Origin: Planctomycetaceae bacterium | Lineage (GTDB): Bacteria; Planctomycetota; Planctomycetia; Pirellulales; Pirellulaceae | Direction: 5' to 3' | NCBI GenBank assembly: GCA_012965455.1 | Contig: DTSG01000446.1 | Location: 16,227 to 24,802 of the forward strand | Length of the DNA: 8,576 nt | In this document: positions 1 to 7,170 of the stretch, piece after piece | Position numbering within the stretch: the stretch's first letter is position 1 | Layout: every line of letters starts with the position of its first letter | Program-made: the position numbers and the translations under genes | Notes under the pieces: model-generated | The model's database searches: none | The model's input: the letters and a program-made list of their open reading frames with translations, nothing else | Told to the model about the DNA's origin: nothing

Positions 1-1
1 G

Positions 2-1066
2 CCCGAGTTGTTCTATAATTTGAAGCTGGGATTAGGCTACGCACTGTTGTTTGTGATTACTCAGCCGTGGGTTATCCCCGTAGTATTAATAGTTCTGTGG
101 TGGAGCGTGCGGTTGGTACGAGGTCAGGGTTACGATGAAACAGGGGCGCGGTATTTGTCCTCGCCAGCGATGACAACGGCAAGTTTAGCAGCGATTTGTT
201 TGTTAGCGCTGGTCTGCCCGGTTTTGACTGGAGGGGATCATTTTGATTATGCGAGGTTCTTCCAGCCGATGTGGCCTGTGCTTGGTCTTGTTGGCGTAGT
301 GACGTATCGAGGTTTGTCATTGCGGCAACGTTTTGCGAGTGCTTTAGCTCCGTGGCGGATCGTGTTTTTGGTGGTTTTGCTTGGCGGTACCATCTTGTTT
401 GCGCAGCAACCGACGTGGCTTAATTTGTTGCAAACACGTGGTCATGACACTCAGATGCGACATGATTTTACATTGGCTATTCGTGGACGGGCATTAGGCG
501 ATTTGTTAAATGGGTTTATGCAGCGGCTTGAACTCAATGCTGACGCTGTGTCTGCTTCACCGGCTCTTTCCAACCAGGTTCTGAGAGACCGCGACCGGCC
601 GATGTCGCTCGGTACGCTTACTACCGGCGGAGTAGGATATGCCTATGCGGGCAGGAAACTCGACATGTTGGGTCTTAACAATGTATCAATGGCTCACAGC
701 GCGGGCGACCGTCGCGGCAACAAAAATCATGCGGCATTCAATAAAGATGTGTTTTTCGAATTGCTGCCGGATATGTTTGCCGCTCAATTCTCCGCTGTTG
801 GTGATCAGATCCCCGAGCAAGCCGCGAATATATTTCCCTTTAACTATAGTTTCTGGCAGGCGTCATTGCAGCATTTGGATCAGGATCAACGATTTGTGGA
901 TGCCTATTCGCCGGTCGCCATAACATTGTTTGTCCAGGATGCAACGACAAAAAAACAATCAACTCGTATCATCACAGCGTGGATGCGCAAGGAAGTTCTT
1001 GCCAATATCAAATTGCGAACAACGAGTTACCGAGTTGAGGTTATCTCCAATCAGCTCGGTGAATGA
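2..1066 (+). CDS. GT-C-like membrane glycosyltransferase, C-terminal part (5' truncated)
   Basis: The reading frame is open to the left edge, so the start lies outside the window; the first in-frame TTG (position 8) is not a convincing start. About 354 residues are visible. The first ~135 hold about four membrane helices (near residues 10-34, 56-78, 86-104 and 118-135). A 'GGDHFDYARFFQPMWP' stretch (77-92) resembles the GGD..Y.RF..P..P motif of polytopic GT-C/GT39-like sugar transferases. The remaining ~220 residues look like an extracytoplasmic domain. In it, 'GGVGYAYAGRKLDMLGLNN' followed by 'AH' (209-232) matches the Y.s...viDmLGLnD..IAh signature of these proteins. Such enzymes move sugars from lipid-linked donors onto envelope acceptors; the substrate cannot be read here. 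The catalytic first loop is missing from the window, so activity cannot be judged. It converges on the SDR gene with a 12-bp gap. Confidence 0.6.
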   Translation, partial: PELFYNLKLGLGYALLFVITQPWVIPVVLIVLWWSVRLVRGQGYDETGARYLSSPAMTTASLAAICLLALVCPVLTGGDHFDYARFFQPMWPVLGLVGVVTYRGLSLRQRFASALAPWRIVFLVVLLGGTILFAQQPTWLNLLQTRGHDTQMRHDFTLAIRGRALGDLLNGFMQRLELNADAVSASPALSNQVLRDRDRPMSLGTLTTGGVGYAYAGRKLDMLGLNNVSMAHSAGDRRGNKNHAAFNKDVFFELLPDMFAAQFSAVGDQIPEQAANIFPFNYSFWQASLQHLDQDQRFVDAYSPVAITLFVQDATTKKQSTRIITAWMRKEVLANIKLRTTSYRVEVISNQLGE

Positions 1067-1078
1067 ACCAAGAGACTC

Positions 1079-1873
1079 TCAATTGTTAGCCATCGCCGCA
1101 GGTGGTACACCGAGGCTTTTGCCGCCGTCGATGGCGATGCTGGTCCCAGTCACCATTAGCGATGCATCGCTTGCTAAGTAAAGCACAGCAGCCGCAACTT
1201 CATCGACATGAATCATGCGGCCTGCTGCTCGAGCGATAGGACTGGCATCCACAGTCGCTTGGTAGGCCGCCGCTGGGTCGCCTGTTGCTTGGAGCCCTTG
1301 ATCCATCATGACGGTTTCACCGACAGGCCCTGGGCAGACAGCGTTGACTCGAATTTGATCAACGCTATGGCACAGCGCTAAGCTACGCGTCAGGGCGATC
1401 AATGCTCCTTTGCTGGTCGAGTATACGGGGTCGTGAGCTCGTGGCAGCAGTCCAGCATTGCTCGATATGTTAATGATCGACCCGCCGTTACTCATGTAAC
1501 TTATGGCATGCTTGCTGCAAAGAAATGGACCCTTCACATTCACACCCATGCAATAATCCCAATCTTCTTCGCTGACATCAGGGATTTGTTTAACCATCCC
1601 GACACCTGCATTGTTGACGAGGATATCGATTTTGCCTGTTTGTGCCGCAGCCATTTCGATCAAGTGAATGACGTCTTGTTCAGCAGTGACGTCACATTTT
1701 GTCGTCGTGACGTTGAGTTCAGGGAAAGTTGTATCGTCGGCCGTAGCAGGTGCAATATCACCACCGAATACCGTAGCACCGTTGTTGGCCAACATAATGG
1801 CGACGGCTCGGCCAATACCTGACGCTGTGCCCGTTACCACAGCTGTCTTACCGCGTAGTGAGTTTGCGTTCAT
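1079..1873 (-). CDS. Classical short-chain dehydrogenase/reductase (SDR)
   Basis: A 264-residue classical SDR, full length for the family. Visible elements are the glycine-rich cofactor loop TGTASGIG (residues 14-21), D61-V62, NNAG (87-90) and the catalytic tetrad N112, S138, Y151, K155 (YSTSK). A PGPV..T segment follows (181-187), and the C-terminal signature is G-T-S-I-A-I-D-G-G. Asp39 at the end of the second beta strand favours NAD(H) over NADP(H). It should be a soluble cytoplasmic NAD-dependent alcohol/ketone oxidoreductase; the substrate is not evident and 'FabG-like' would be over-precise. The ATG start gives the usual N-terminus (LRGKTAVVTG). Only a weak GAAG lies upstream. It begins 18 bp after the double-parvulin gene on the same strand, so the two are probably cotranscribed; no promoter is seen in that gap. 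Confidence 0.94.
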   Translation of the reverse strand: MNANSLRGKTAVVTGTASGIGRAVAIMLANNGATVFGGDIAPATADDTTFPELNVTTTKCDVTAEQDVIHLIEMAAAQTGKIDILVNNAGVGMVKQIPDVSEEDWDYCMGVNVKGPFLCSKHAISYMSNGGSIINISSNAGLLPRAHDPVYSTSKGALIALTRSLALCHSVDQIRVNAVCPGPVGETVMMDQGLQATGDPAAAYQATVDASPIARAAGRMIHVDEVAAAVLYLASDASLMVTGTSIAIDGGKSLGVPPAAMANN

Positions 1874-1891
1874 TGTGATAGTGCTTCAAGA

Positions 1892-3856
1892 CTATTTAGG
1901 AAACAGCGCTGAGTTGTTGCCACTATTGGAAGGAATTGGTACTGAGACAGAAGCGGGTTGAATCGGGCGCATGTAATTAATGATGTTGGCCGAATCTCGG
2001 ATTGCATCAAACTTAGTCGTCATGGCGGCATGCAGTTTGCGTTCTAGCAGATAGGAATCCAGTTCGTTGCGGACATCTTCCAGCTCATCAACTACTGGTA
2101 CAGTACGCCCGAGGCATCGCATGATGATATACTTGCCGCCGACTGCTACGATCCCCGATAGTTCACCTGTTGCTAGGCTGAATGCTTCTTCTTCGAGCAC
2201 AGGTTGTCCACCGTGCATACGAATCGGCGGAACTTTTCCTTGATTGGCACGTGACACGGGTTCAATCGAATATTGTGTCGCAAGTTCTCCAAAGAAATAG
2301 TTCGTGGAATTGTTGTTTGCTAGTGCCCAAACCATGTTCGCTCGACGTTGGTTATTCAACACGATTGCTAGGATTTCCACTCGTTCGCCATAATTCGCTT
2401 CAAAGGCCTTTTGACGGTCGGCATCTGTAATGCTGATCGAATCGTGTACTAATTTCTTCAAAGCTACGGAAGGCCAAACAGCGTCCTTCACGTAAATACT
2501 GACGGTCACTCCGTCTTGTTTGGTGACATCGTTGAGCCAGGCATTAACGTCTGCTTTACCATCAACGGTTTCATATCCACGAGAAACAGCAGCTCGAGCG
2601 ATTTCATCGTGCAGATCTTGTTGCTCGACGGTTTTATTCGCTGAGGCGAGGTGTTGTTCGAGTAGCTTGCGGTTGATTTCACCTTCGAGTACATCGGTGC
2701 CGTAACGCTTGATGCATTCTTCGGCTAGATCGCGAACCGTTATCTGTTGACCATTGAGCAGAGCGATGATCCCTGGGTGAGAATCTTTCATACTTGGTTT
2801 CTCATAGAGCGTTATGATTGTTGCTGCGTCTCGGAGTTCTTTGAAAATCGATGCCGAGTAGGATTGTAAATGGCGTTCCCTGATTTGATCGCGCAATCGT
2901 GATTCGGCATCTTTGCGGAACTGGGGAGCAACGTAAGTTGAGGAGATGCGTTTCTCACATTTGACAAAAACGTACTGATTACCAATTTCGATGATCTTGG
3001 AAATATCACCTTCTGCTAGGCTATAAACTTCGACCTCTAAGCTGGGGTCACCAACGTGCTTGCGAATTGGCGGAATGAGACCGCGGGCACTGGCACTGGC
3101 TTGATCCTCGGAGTGATCTTTGGCTAACGTCCCAAATGTACTCGGATCCGCGATAGCCTGTTCTCGTAGAGCAGTGGCACGTTGTAAGTTTGAATGAGCA
3201 ATGATGCGGACCTTTACTTTAGGACCGAATTCAGATTCAAACGCTTCGTCGAGTTGTTCTTGGGTAACTTGGATTTTTTCAGAAGCAAGTTGGCGTAGTG
3301 CGAGGGTTGGCCAAATGATTTCGTTGCGATATTGAATGGGGTCTATCTCGCGTTCTTGCTTTAGCATGAGCAACCAGCGTTCGGTCGATAGCCCGAATTT
3401 TTTTGCCATGCGAGCGATTTCTGCCATGACATCTTGTTCGGATATTTCAATATTGTGTTGCTGACAAGCTTGTTGGATTAGTTTCTTATTGAGGAAACTC
3501 TCGAGCACCTCTTTGCCGTAACGGTCCAGGCATGCTTGTGCTAGTTGATTGCGTTTGATTTGCTGGTTGTTGACTTCCGCTACGATCTTGAGCTTGCTGG
3601 ATTGCCCGACGGTCCGCGAGGCCACGGATTGTGTCGTTGGTTTTGTAATCGCCGCAGGTTTTGCCGACGGGTTTTGCGTGATGGCATTGGCTGATTTTGG
3701 AGCCGGTGTTTGTTCAGCGGTAGCCTCTTCCGAAGCAAGCCAGTAGACGCGCGCGGTAATGGTTAAACCTAACAACAGGATGGCCGCTACAACGACGATC
3801 CAGCGTTTGTTTGATTTGTGGTGATTTGTAGTCTTTTTCGCATCCTTGCGTGTCAT
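1892..3856 (-). CDS. Membrane-anchored protein with two SurA_N-parvulin modules
   Basis: 654 residues. A basic N-terminus precedes one hydrophobic segment (about 19-40), a signal anchor that should place the rest outside the cytoplasmic membrane. An A/T/P/S/Q-rich linker (41-90) follows. Two homologous modules come next, at about 91-350 and 363-628. Each has a SurA/PrsA-like helical part opening with I.A..N.QQI, then .RYG..VLE, and a PpiC/parvulin-like part: FGTLAKDHS at 241-249 and FGELATQYS at 522-530, then PPIR.H.G.P.LE.E near 262-276 and 543-557. Both modules lack the histidines expected at the parvulin active site: Tyr replaces the C-terminal His in NQYVFVKC and GKYIIMRC. A holdase/chaperone role in envelope protein folding is therefore more likely than proline isomerisation. 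The ATG has AGGAG eight bases upstream. A tail of ~26 residues rich in S/P/N ends the protein. Confidence 0.88.
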   Translation of the reverse strand: MTRKDAKKTTNHHKSNKRWIVVVAAILLLGLTITARVYWLASEEATAEQTPAPKSANAITQNPSAKPAAITKPTTQSVASRTVGQSSKLKIVAEVNNQQIKRNQLAQACLDRYGKEVLESFLNKKLIQQACQQHNIEISEQDVMAEIARMAKKFGLSTERWLLMLKQEREIDPIQYRNEIIWPTLALRQLASEKIQVTQEQLDEAFESEFGPKVKVRIIAHSNLQRATALREQAIADPSTFGTLAKDHSEDQASASARGLIPPIRKHVGDPSLEVEVYSLAEGDISKIIEIGNQYVFVKCEKRISSTYVAPQFRKDAESRLRDQIRERHLQSYSASIFKELRDAATIITLYEKPSMKDSHPGIIALLNGQQITVRDLAEECIKRYGTDVLEGEINRKLLEQHLASANKTVEQQDLHDEIARAAVSRGYETVDGKADVNAWLNDVTKQDGVTVSIYVKDAVWPSVALKKLVHDSISITDADRQKAFEANYGERVEILAIVLNNQRRANMVWALANNNSTNYFFGELATQYSIEPVSRANQGKVPPIRMHGGQPVLEEEAFSLATGELSGIVAVGGKYIIMRCLGRTVPVVDELEDVRNELDSYLLERKLHAAMTTKFDAIRDSANIINYMRPIQPASVSVPIPSNSGNNSALFPK

Positions 3857-3864
3857 ACCGATGG

Positions 3865-3869
3865 CTCCT
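3865..3869 (-). promoter_or_regulatory. Shine-Dalgarno site of the double-parvulin gene
   Basis: AGGAG on the minus strand, eight bases before the ATG at 3856. It is the clearest ribosome binding site in the window and supports that start. Confidence 0.75.
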
Positions 3870-3904
3870 AAACCAACTCGAATTAGTGTTTCGATTAGTG
3901 GTGG

Positions 3905-3934
3905 AGTATAGGTCGTTTACGCAAAAACGGTCAA
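3905..3934 (-). promoter_or_regulatory. Sigma70-type promoter for the double-parvulin/SDR unit
   Basis: Minus strand: TTGACC (3929-3934), an 18-base spacer, then TATACT (3905-3910). Each box is one base off consensus. The predicted start near 3898 gives a leader of about 42 bases. The spacer contains the dyad CGTTT-N6-AAACG (3914-3929), placed where a repressor could block RNA polymerase. Confidence 0.65.
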
Positions 3935-3972
3935 GATTGATCGGTTTCACAAAAGTCCAGCAAAGACGAAAG

Positions 3973-3992
3973 GTAGCGGGGAAATCCCCTAC
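3973..3992 (-). terminator. Possible terminator hairpin at the end of the quinone oxidoreductase gene
   Basis: On the minus strand GTA-GGGG-ATTT-CCCC-(GC)-TAC can fold into a stem of about 7 bp with a two-base bulge and four-base loop. It overlaps the TAG stop (3989-3991) and is followed by a broken T-rich stretch (CTTTCGTCTTT). The poor T-tract makes this a weak or leaky terminator at best. Confidence 0.35.
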
Positions 3993-4984
3993 GATGGTGT
4001 TAACACAATTTTTCCGGCTGTGCCGCCAGATTGGTTCAGCGTACTGTCTTCTTGCATTTGGTGCGCAGCAGCTGCCTCGGACATAGGTAACACTTGGCTG
4101 ATATTAGCCTTGAGTGAACCGTCGCTAAGCCATTGATTGATATCATCGGCGCAGGCCCGCAGAGCTTCATCATTCGCTTTGAACATCACAAAACCCATTA
4201 GTTTCAGGCATTTGACGTAGAATGGACCAACGGGGAATTCAGGACGAGCGTCGCGGCCTGCCATAATGACGATCCGCCCATATTCTTTCATGACTGAGAT
4301 GATGCCTTCCAGGTTTGGTTCGCGGAGCGTTTCCCAGAACACATCTACACCATCGGGGGCGGCTGCCAAGATCGCTTCCAACTCGTCTTCGGTGTTATAG
4401 TTGATCACGACATCGGCTCCAAGTTCTCGACAGCGAGCAGCTTTTTCTTCATTCCCGGCGGTGGTAATAACCGTTGCGCCACAGCGTTTCGCCATTTGTA
4501 GTACCATCGCTCCGACACCTCCGGTACCGCCATGCACAAAGATTGTTTCACCCGCTTGGAGTTGTGCGTCGCGAAATAGCCCTAGATGTGCCGTAACACC
4601 TACCAAAGAGCAAGCAGCGGCGTCGTTGTCGCTGACGTTGCTCGGAGTCGCATAGAGTTCGTCTTGCTCAACCGCACAAAATTCAGCAAACGTGCCTTGC
4701 TTGCCCAACAGTCCCTGATTTGTCCCCCAGACACGCTCACCAACTTTGAATCGCGTAACCTCATCGCCAATCGCTTCGACGGTACCCGCTAAATCGCAAC
4801 CAACGACGAACGGTTGTGGTAGCTCCCAATAGTTAGCACCGTTGCGAATATATGTATCGACTGGGTTCAGCGATACAGCGCCCACTCGGACTAAAACCTC
4901 AGTGCCACGAGCTACGGGCGCGTCAATGTCTCCGAATTGAATGTTACTGGCGGGACCACATTCGGTAATATATGCTGCTTTCAT
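3989..4984 (-). CDS. Zinc-free MDR oxidoreductase, NADPH:quinone reductase-like
   Basis: 331 residues from the preferred ATG at 4984, typical for quinone oxidoreductase/zeta-crystallin-type MDR proteins. The N-terminus MKAAYITECGP is the family opening. A GroES-like domain covers about 1-125, with GCDLAGTVEAIG at 62-73. The Rossmann domain has the nucleotide loop HGGTGGVG (151-158). The Cys/His/Glu ligands of zinc alcohol dehydrogenases are absent, as in the quinone reductase branch. It probably performs NAD(P)H-dependent reduction of quinones or activated alkenes in the cytoplasm; the substrate is unknown. A start 10 codons upstream (5014) is possible, but it would add a non-family MYVYARTSNT stretch and has no ribosome site, whereas AAGGA precedes the ATG at 4984. 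It is divergent from the sugar-phosphate mutase and lies 132 bp before the double-parvulin gene. Confidence 0.92.
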   Translation of the reverse strand: MKAAYITECGPASNIQFGDIDAPVARGTEVLVRVGAVSLNPVDTYIRNGANYWELPQPFVVGCDLAGTVEAIGDEVTRFKVGERVWGTNQGLLGKQGTFAEFCAVEQDELYATPSNVSDNDAAACSLVGVTAHLGLFRDAQLQAGETIFVHGGTGGVGAMVLQMAKRCGATVITTAGNEEKAARCRELGADVVINYNTEDELEAILAAAPDGVDVFWETLREPNLEGIISVMKEYGRIVIMAGRDARPEFPVGPFYVKCLKLMGFVMFKANDEALRACADDINQWLSDGSLKANISQVLPMSEAAAAHQMQEDSTLNQSGGTAGKIVLTPS

Positions 4985-4995
4985 CGTATTTGATG

Positions 4996-5000
4996 TCCTT
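4996..5000 (-). promoter_or_regulatory. Shine-Dalgarno site that decides the quinone oxidoreductase start
   Basis: AAGGA on the minus strand, 11 bases before the ATG at 4984. The spacing is slightly long. Nothing comparable precedes the alternative ATG at 5014. Confidence 0.5.
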
Positions 5001-5038
5001 GCGTAAACGTACATTAAATTAAGACGGTGCTTTGTGCT

Positions 5039-5066
5039 ATTTTAGCGACTACCGAGGCTACGTAAA
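5039..5066 (-). promoter_or_regulatory. Candidate promoter for the quinone oxidoreductase gene
   Basis: Minus strand: TTTACG (5061-5066), a 16-base spacer, then TAAAAT (5039-5044). The -10 box matches 5/6 and the -35 box 4/6. The leader to the ATG at 4984 would be about 48 bases. The evidence is modest. Confidence 0.3.
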
Positions 5067-5177
5067 CATGCGGTAATTCAGTAATGCCTCGGCTGCTATC
5101 TTAGTCGTGAGTTTAAATATCTGCAGGGAGTTGCAACTGTGACTAGGATTTCATGTCCGAAATATGAATGCGATAAC

Positions 5178-5206
5178 TGCCCAATTTAGATTGAGCGGCG
5201 TATAAT
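5178..5206 (+). promoter_or_regulatory. Candidate promoter for the sugar-phosphate mutase gene
   Basis: A perfect TATAAT (5201-5206) lies about 50 bases before the ATG at 5258. With a 17-base spacer the -35 position reads TGCCCA (5178-5183), a poor match, so an activator or an alternative sigma factor may be needed. A CGAGGCT element begins immediately after the -10 box. Confidence 0.45.
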
Positions 5207-5257
5207 CGAGGCTTCGTTGTTTTACCCGAACAGATTCTAAGTTGATATTAAATTCTG

Positions 5258-7123
5258 ATGGACAAACCAGATAAAATAGATACAACAGAATTGGTTAACC
5301 GCTCACAAGCCGCTGCGCATGCGGGTTTACTCTCAGATTCTGCACTTAACAACTTAACACTATGGTTAACGCAATCGCGTTATGCTGAATACGTCTCGGC
5401 GATTGGTATGGCTATCGGCGAAGAAAGTTGGCAGGAGTTGGATGACGTGTTTTGGACGGTAATTCCATTCGGCACTGGTGGGCGCCGCGGGCGGATGCAT
5501 CCATTCGGCTCAAATGCAATCAACGACCGTACAATTGGTGAAAGCGCCCAAGGCTTGGCAAATTACGTGCTCAATACATCAGCCACGCCAGCGACTGCAA
5601 ACGAGCGATTATCATGTGCAATCGGCTATGACACGCGACATCAATCACGTCATTTCGCAGAACTCTGTGCCGGAATCATGATCGCCAACGGGTTTCATGT
5701 TTACTTTTTAGATGAGTATCGCGCTACACCACAAGTATCATTTTTGGTGCGGCAAAAGCAATGTGCCTGCGGCATCATGGTTACCGCGAGTCACAATCCC
5801 CCGAGTGATAACGCGGTAAAAATATATTGGAATGATGGTGGTCAAATATTACCTCCACACGATGCCGGTATTATTGAGCAGGTGATGGAACAAGTTGAAA
5901 ATATAGAGGTTCGTGATTTTGACGAAGCAGTCAGATCCGGTGACGTGACGATTTGTACCGCGGAGATTGATGAGCTTTATCGAGCTGCCGTTGTCGAACA
6001 TTGCAGCCCTCCGCGCCTTTCCTCAAACGGTCAGGTTTCTCGGGGATTAAAGGTGATCTATTCGCCGCTGCACGGAGTTGGTGGGTTTGTCGTACCAGCA
6101 GTCTTACAGGCTTGTCAGTTTGATAACGTGGTTGTTTTTCCTGACCACGCTGAGCCCGACCCCAATTTTACAAATGTGCCTAACCATGTTTCAAATCCGG
6201 AAGACCCAGCGGTGTTTGATTCAATCATTAAATATGCTCAACAAGCAGGTGCAGATATTGTCTTAGCGACTGATCCTGATGCGGACCGGATGGGATGTGC
6301 GGCGGCGGTGAATTTATCTGACGAAAGCGGATGGAAGACGTTCAACGGCAACCAACTCTGTGCGATGCTAGCTGCCTATCGAATGCAGTCGTTGCAGGAT
6401 CAAGATCTACTAACCTCAAAGAGTTTCCAGGTCACTACTTTGGTGACAACTTCGCTAGTACGGCGGATTGGCGAGCACTATGGTGTTCAGACACGCGATG
6501 ATTTATTGGTTGGGTTTAAGTGGATTGCCTCAGCGATCGATGAAGGAGGGCCCCACGATTTCATCTATGGCACGGAAGAGTCGCATGGATTCATGATTGG
6601 CGATTATTGCCGCGACAAGGATGGTGCAGCAGCTTGCATGTTGCTGTGTGAGTTAGCGGATGATCTAAAACAACAGGGGAAAACGTTACATGATTTTCTT
6701 GATTCACTTTACAGACAATTCGGAGTGTATCAAGAAAGTTTGAAGACCATCGACATGCAGGGAAGCAGCGGAATGCAGCGGATGCAACAAGTGATGGATC
6801 AACTACGCAACGCAAGCCCTCGCGAACTTGGCGGGCAGCAGGTAATTCGGATACGTGATTACTTAACCCACCAGATAACAACCGCCGCTGGAAGTGTGAC
6901 CGTATTCAGTGGGCCGACTGATAACTTGCTATTCTTTGAGTTAGCCACCGTTGGACATTATGTTGCTATCCGTCCTTCAGGCACCGAACCCAAAATAAAA
7001 TTCTATACGTTTACCAGGGCCGACATGGAAACAGGTTGCAGCGTCGAAAAAACTCAGGGTATTCTTAACGCGGTGATTCAGTTGATTGAAGATGATCTGC
7101 AGCGTTTCGTGGATGCTGAATGA
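5258..7123 (+). CDS. Phosphoglucomutase/phosphomannomutase family protein
   Basis: 621 residues, an alpha-D-phosphohexomutase of the longer PGM2/PgcA-like type. All four signature loops are present: FGTGGRRG (71-78) then the phosphoserine loop TASHNPP (176-182, active Ser178), the Mg-binding DPDADR (339-344), the sugar-specificity loop GTEESHG (438-444) and the phosphate-binding RPSGTEPK (572-579). It should interconvert hexose 1- and 6-phosphates in the cytoplasm, most likely glucose phosphates, feeding glycogen or nucleotide-sugar synthesis for the envelope. The GEES-type loop allows glucose or mannose, so exact specificity is open. An in-frame TAA at 5249-5251 limits the start to ATG 5258 (or CTG 5255). 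There is no clear Shine-Dalgarno sequence. It is monocistronic: divergent from the quinone oxidoreductase and convergent with the zinc-ribbon gene. Confidence 0.95.
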   Translation: MDKPDKIDTTELVNRSQAAAHAGLLSDSALNNLTLWLTQSRYAEYVSAIGMAIGEESWQELDDVFWTVIPFGTGGRRGRMHPFGSNAINDRTIGESAQGLANYVLNTSATPATANERLSCAIGYDTRHQSRHFAELCAGIMIANGFHVYFLDEYRATPQVSFLVRQKQCACGIMVTASHNPPSDNAVKIYWNDGGQILPPHDAGIIEQVMEQVENIEVRDFDEAVRSGDVTICTAEIDELYRAAVVEHCSPPRLSSNGQVSRGLKVIYSPLHGVGGFVVPAVLQACQFDNVVVFPDHAEPDPNFTNVPNHVSNPEDPAVFDSIIKYAQQAGADIVLATDPDADRMGCAAAVNLSDESGWKTFNGNQLCAMLAAYRMQSLQDQDLLTSKSFQVTTLVTTSLVRRIGEHYGVQTRDDLLVGFKWIASAIDEGGPHDFIYGTEESHGFMIGDYCRDKDGAAACMLLCELADDLKQQGKTLHDFLDSLYRQFGVYQESLKTIDMQGSSGMQRMQQVMDQLRNASPRELGGQQVIRIRDYLTHQITTAAGSVTVFSGPTDNLLFFELATVGHYVAIRPSGTEPKIKFYTFTRADMETGCSVEKTQGILNAVIQLIEDDLQRFVDAE

Positions 7124-7141
7124 TCACTGGGAACAGCCCCT

Positions 7142-7170
7142 ACGGCATGGTTTATGATGCCGTTTGTTCG
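7142..7170 (+). terminator. Candidate terminator of the mutase gene
   Basis: A perfect 7-bp inverted repeat, ACGGCAT (7142-7148) and ATGCCGT (7157-7163), encloses an 8-base loop and is followed on the plus strand by TTGTTCG. It begins 19 bases after the mutase stop. The loop contains the stop codon of the opposing zinc-ribbon gene. The T-tract is short and interrupted. Confidence 0.42.

Larger units (their letters stand above)
4985..5257. other. Divergent intergenic regulatory region
   Basis: A 273-bp gap between divergently transcribed genes. I see no credible small ORF and no RNA gene in it. It holds candidate promoters in both directions. The near-identical direct repeats CGAGGCTACGT (5053-5063) and CGAGGCTTCGT (5207-5217) are present, with an inverted CCGAGGC copy at 5086-5092 (plus strand GCCTCGG). 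The 11-mer TTGCGTAAACG lies at 4999-5009 and recurs inverted upstream of the double-parvulin gene. Confidence 0.6.

Noticed and set aside
1067..1078. GAGACTCTC palindrome near the convergent gene ends as a terminator
   Set aside because: The arms are four bases around a single base, so no hairpin loop can form, and there is no T-tract on either strand.
1433..1822. 129-codon plus-strand ORF
   Set aside because: It is entirely antisense to the SDR gene, which has all catalytic motifs; no recognisable protein features.
1892..3856. DNA-level direct repeats within the double-parvulin gene as a recent duplication or assembly artefact
   Set aside because: The modules match at protein level but have diverged in nucleotide sequence, as expected for an old domain duplication.
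3714..3950. 78-codon minus-strand ORF crossing the start of the double-parvulin gene
   Set aside because: It overlaps the promoter and the anchor region of the real gene in another frame, with no ribosome site and no recognisable motif.
4985..5257. Possible tRNA, small RNA or small protein in the largest intergenic gap
   Set aside because: No cloverleaf or CCA-ended structure was found by eye, and the ATG codons present run into stops within a few codons.
6591..6881. 96-codon minus-strand ORF inside the mutase
   Set aside because: Shadow of the mutase, whose specificity and phosphate loops flank this stretch.
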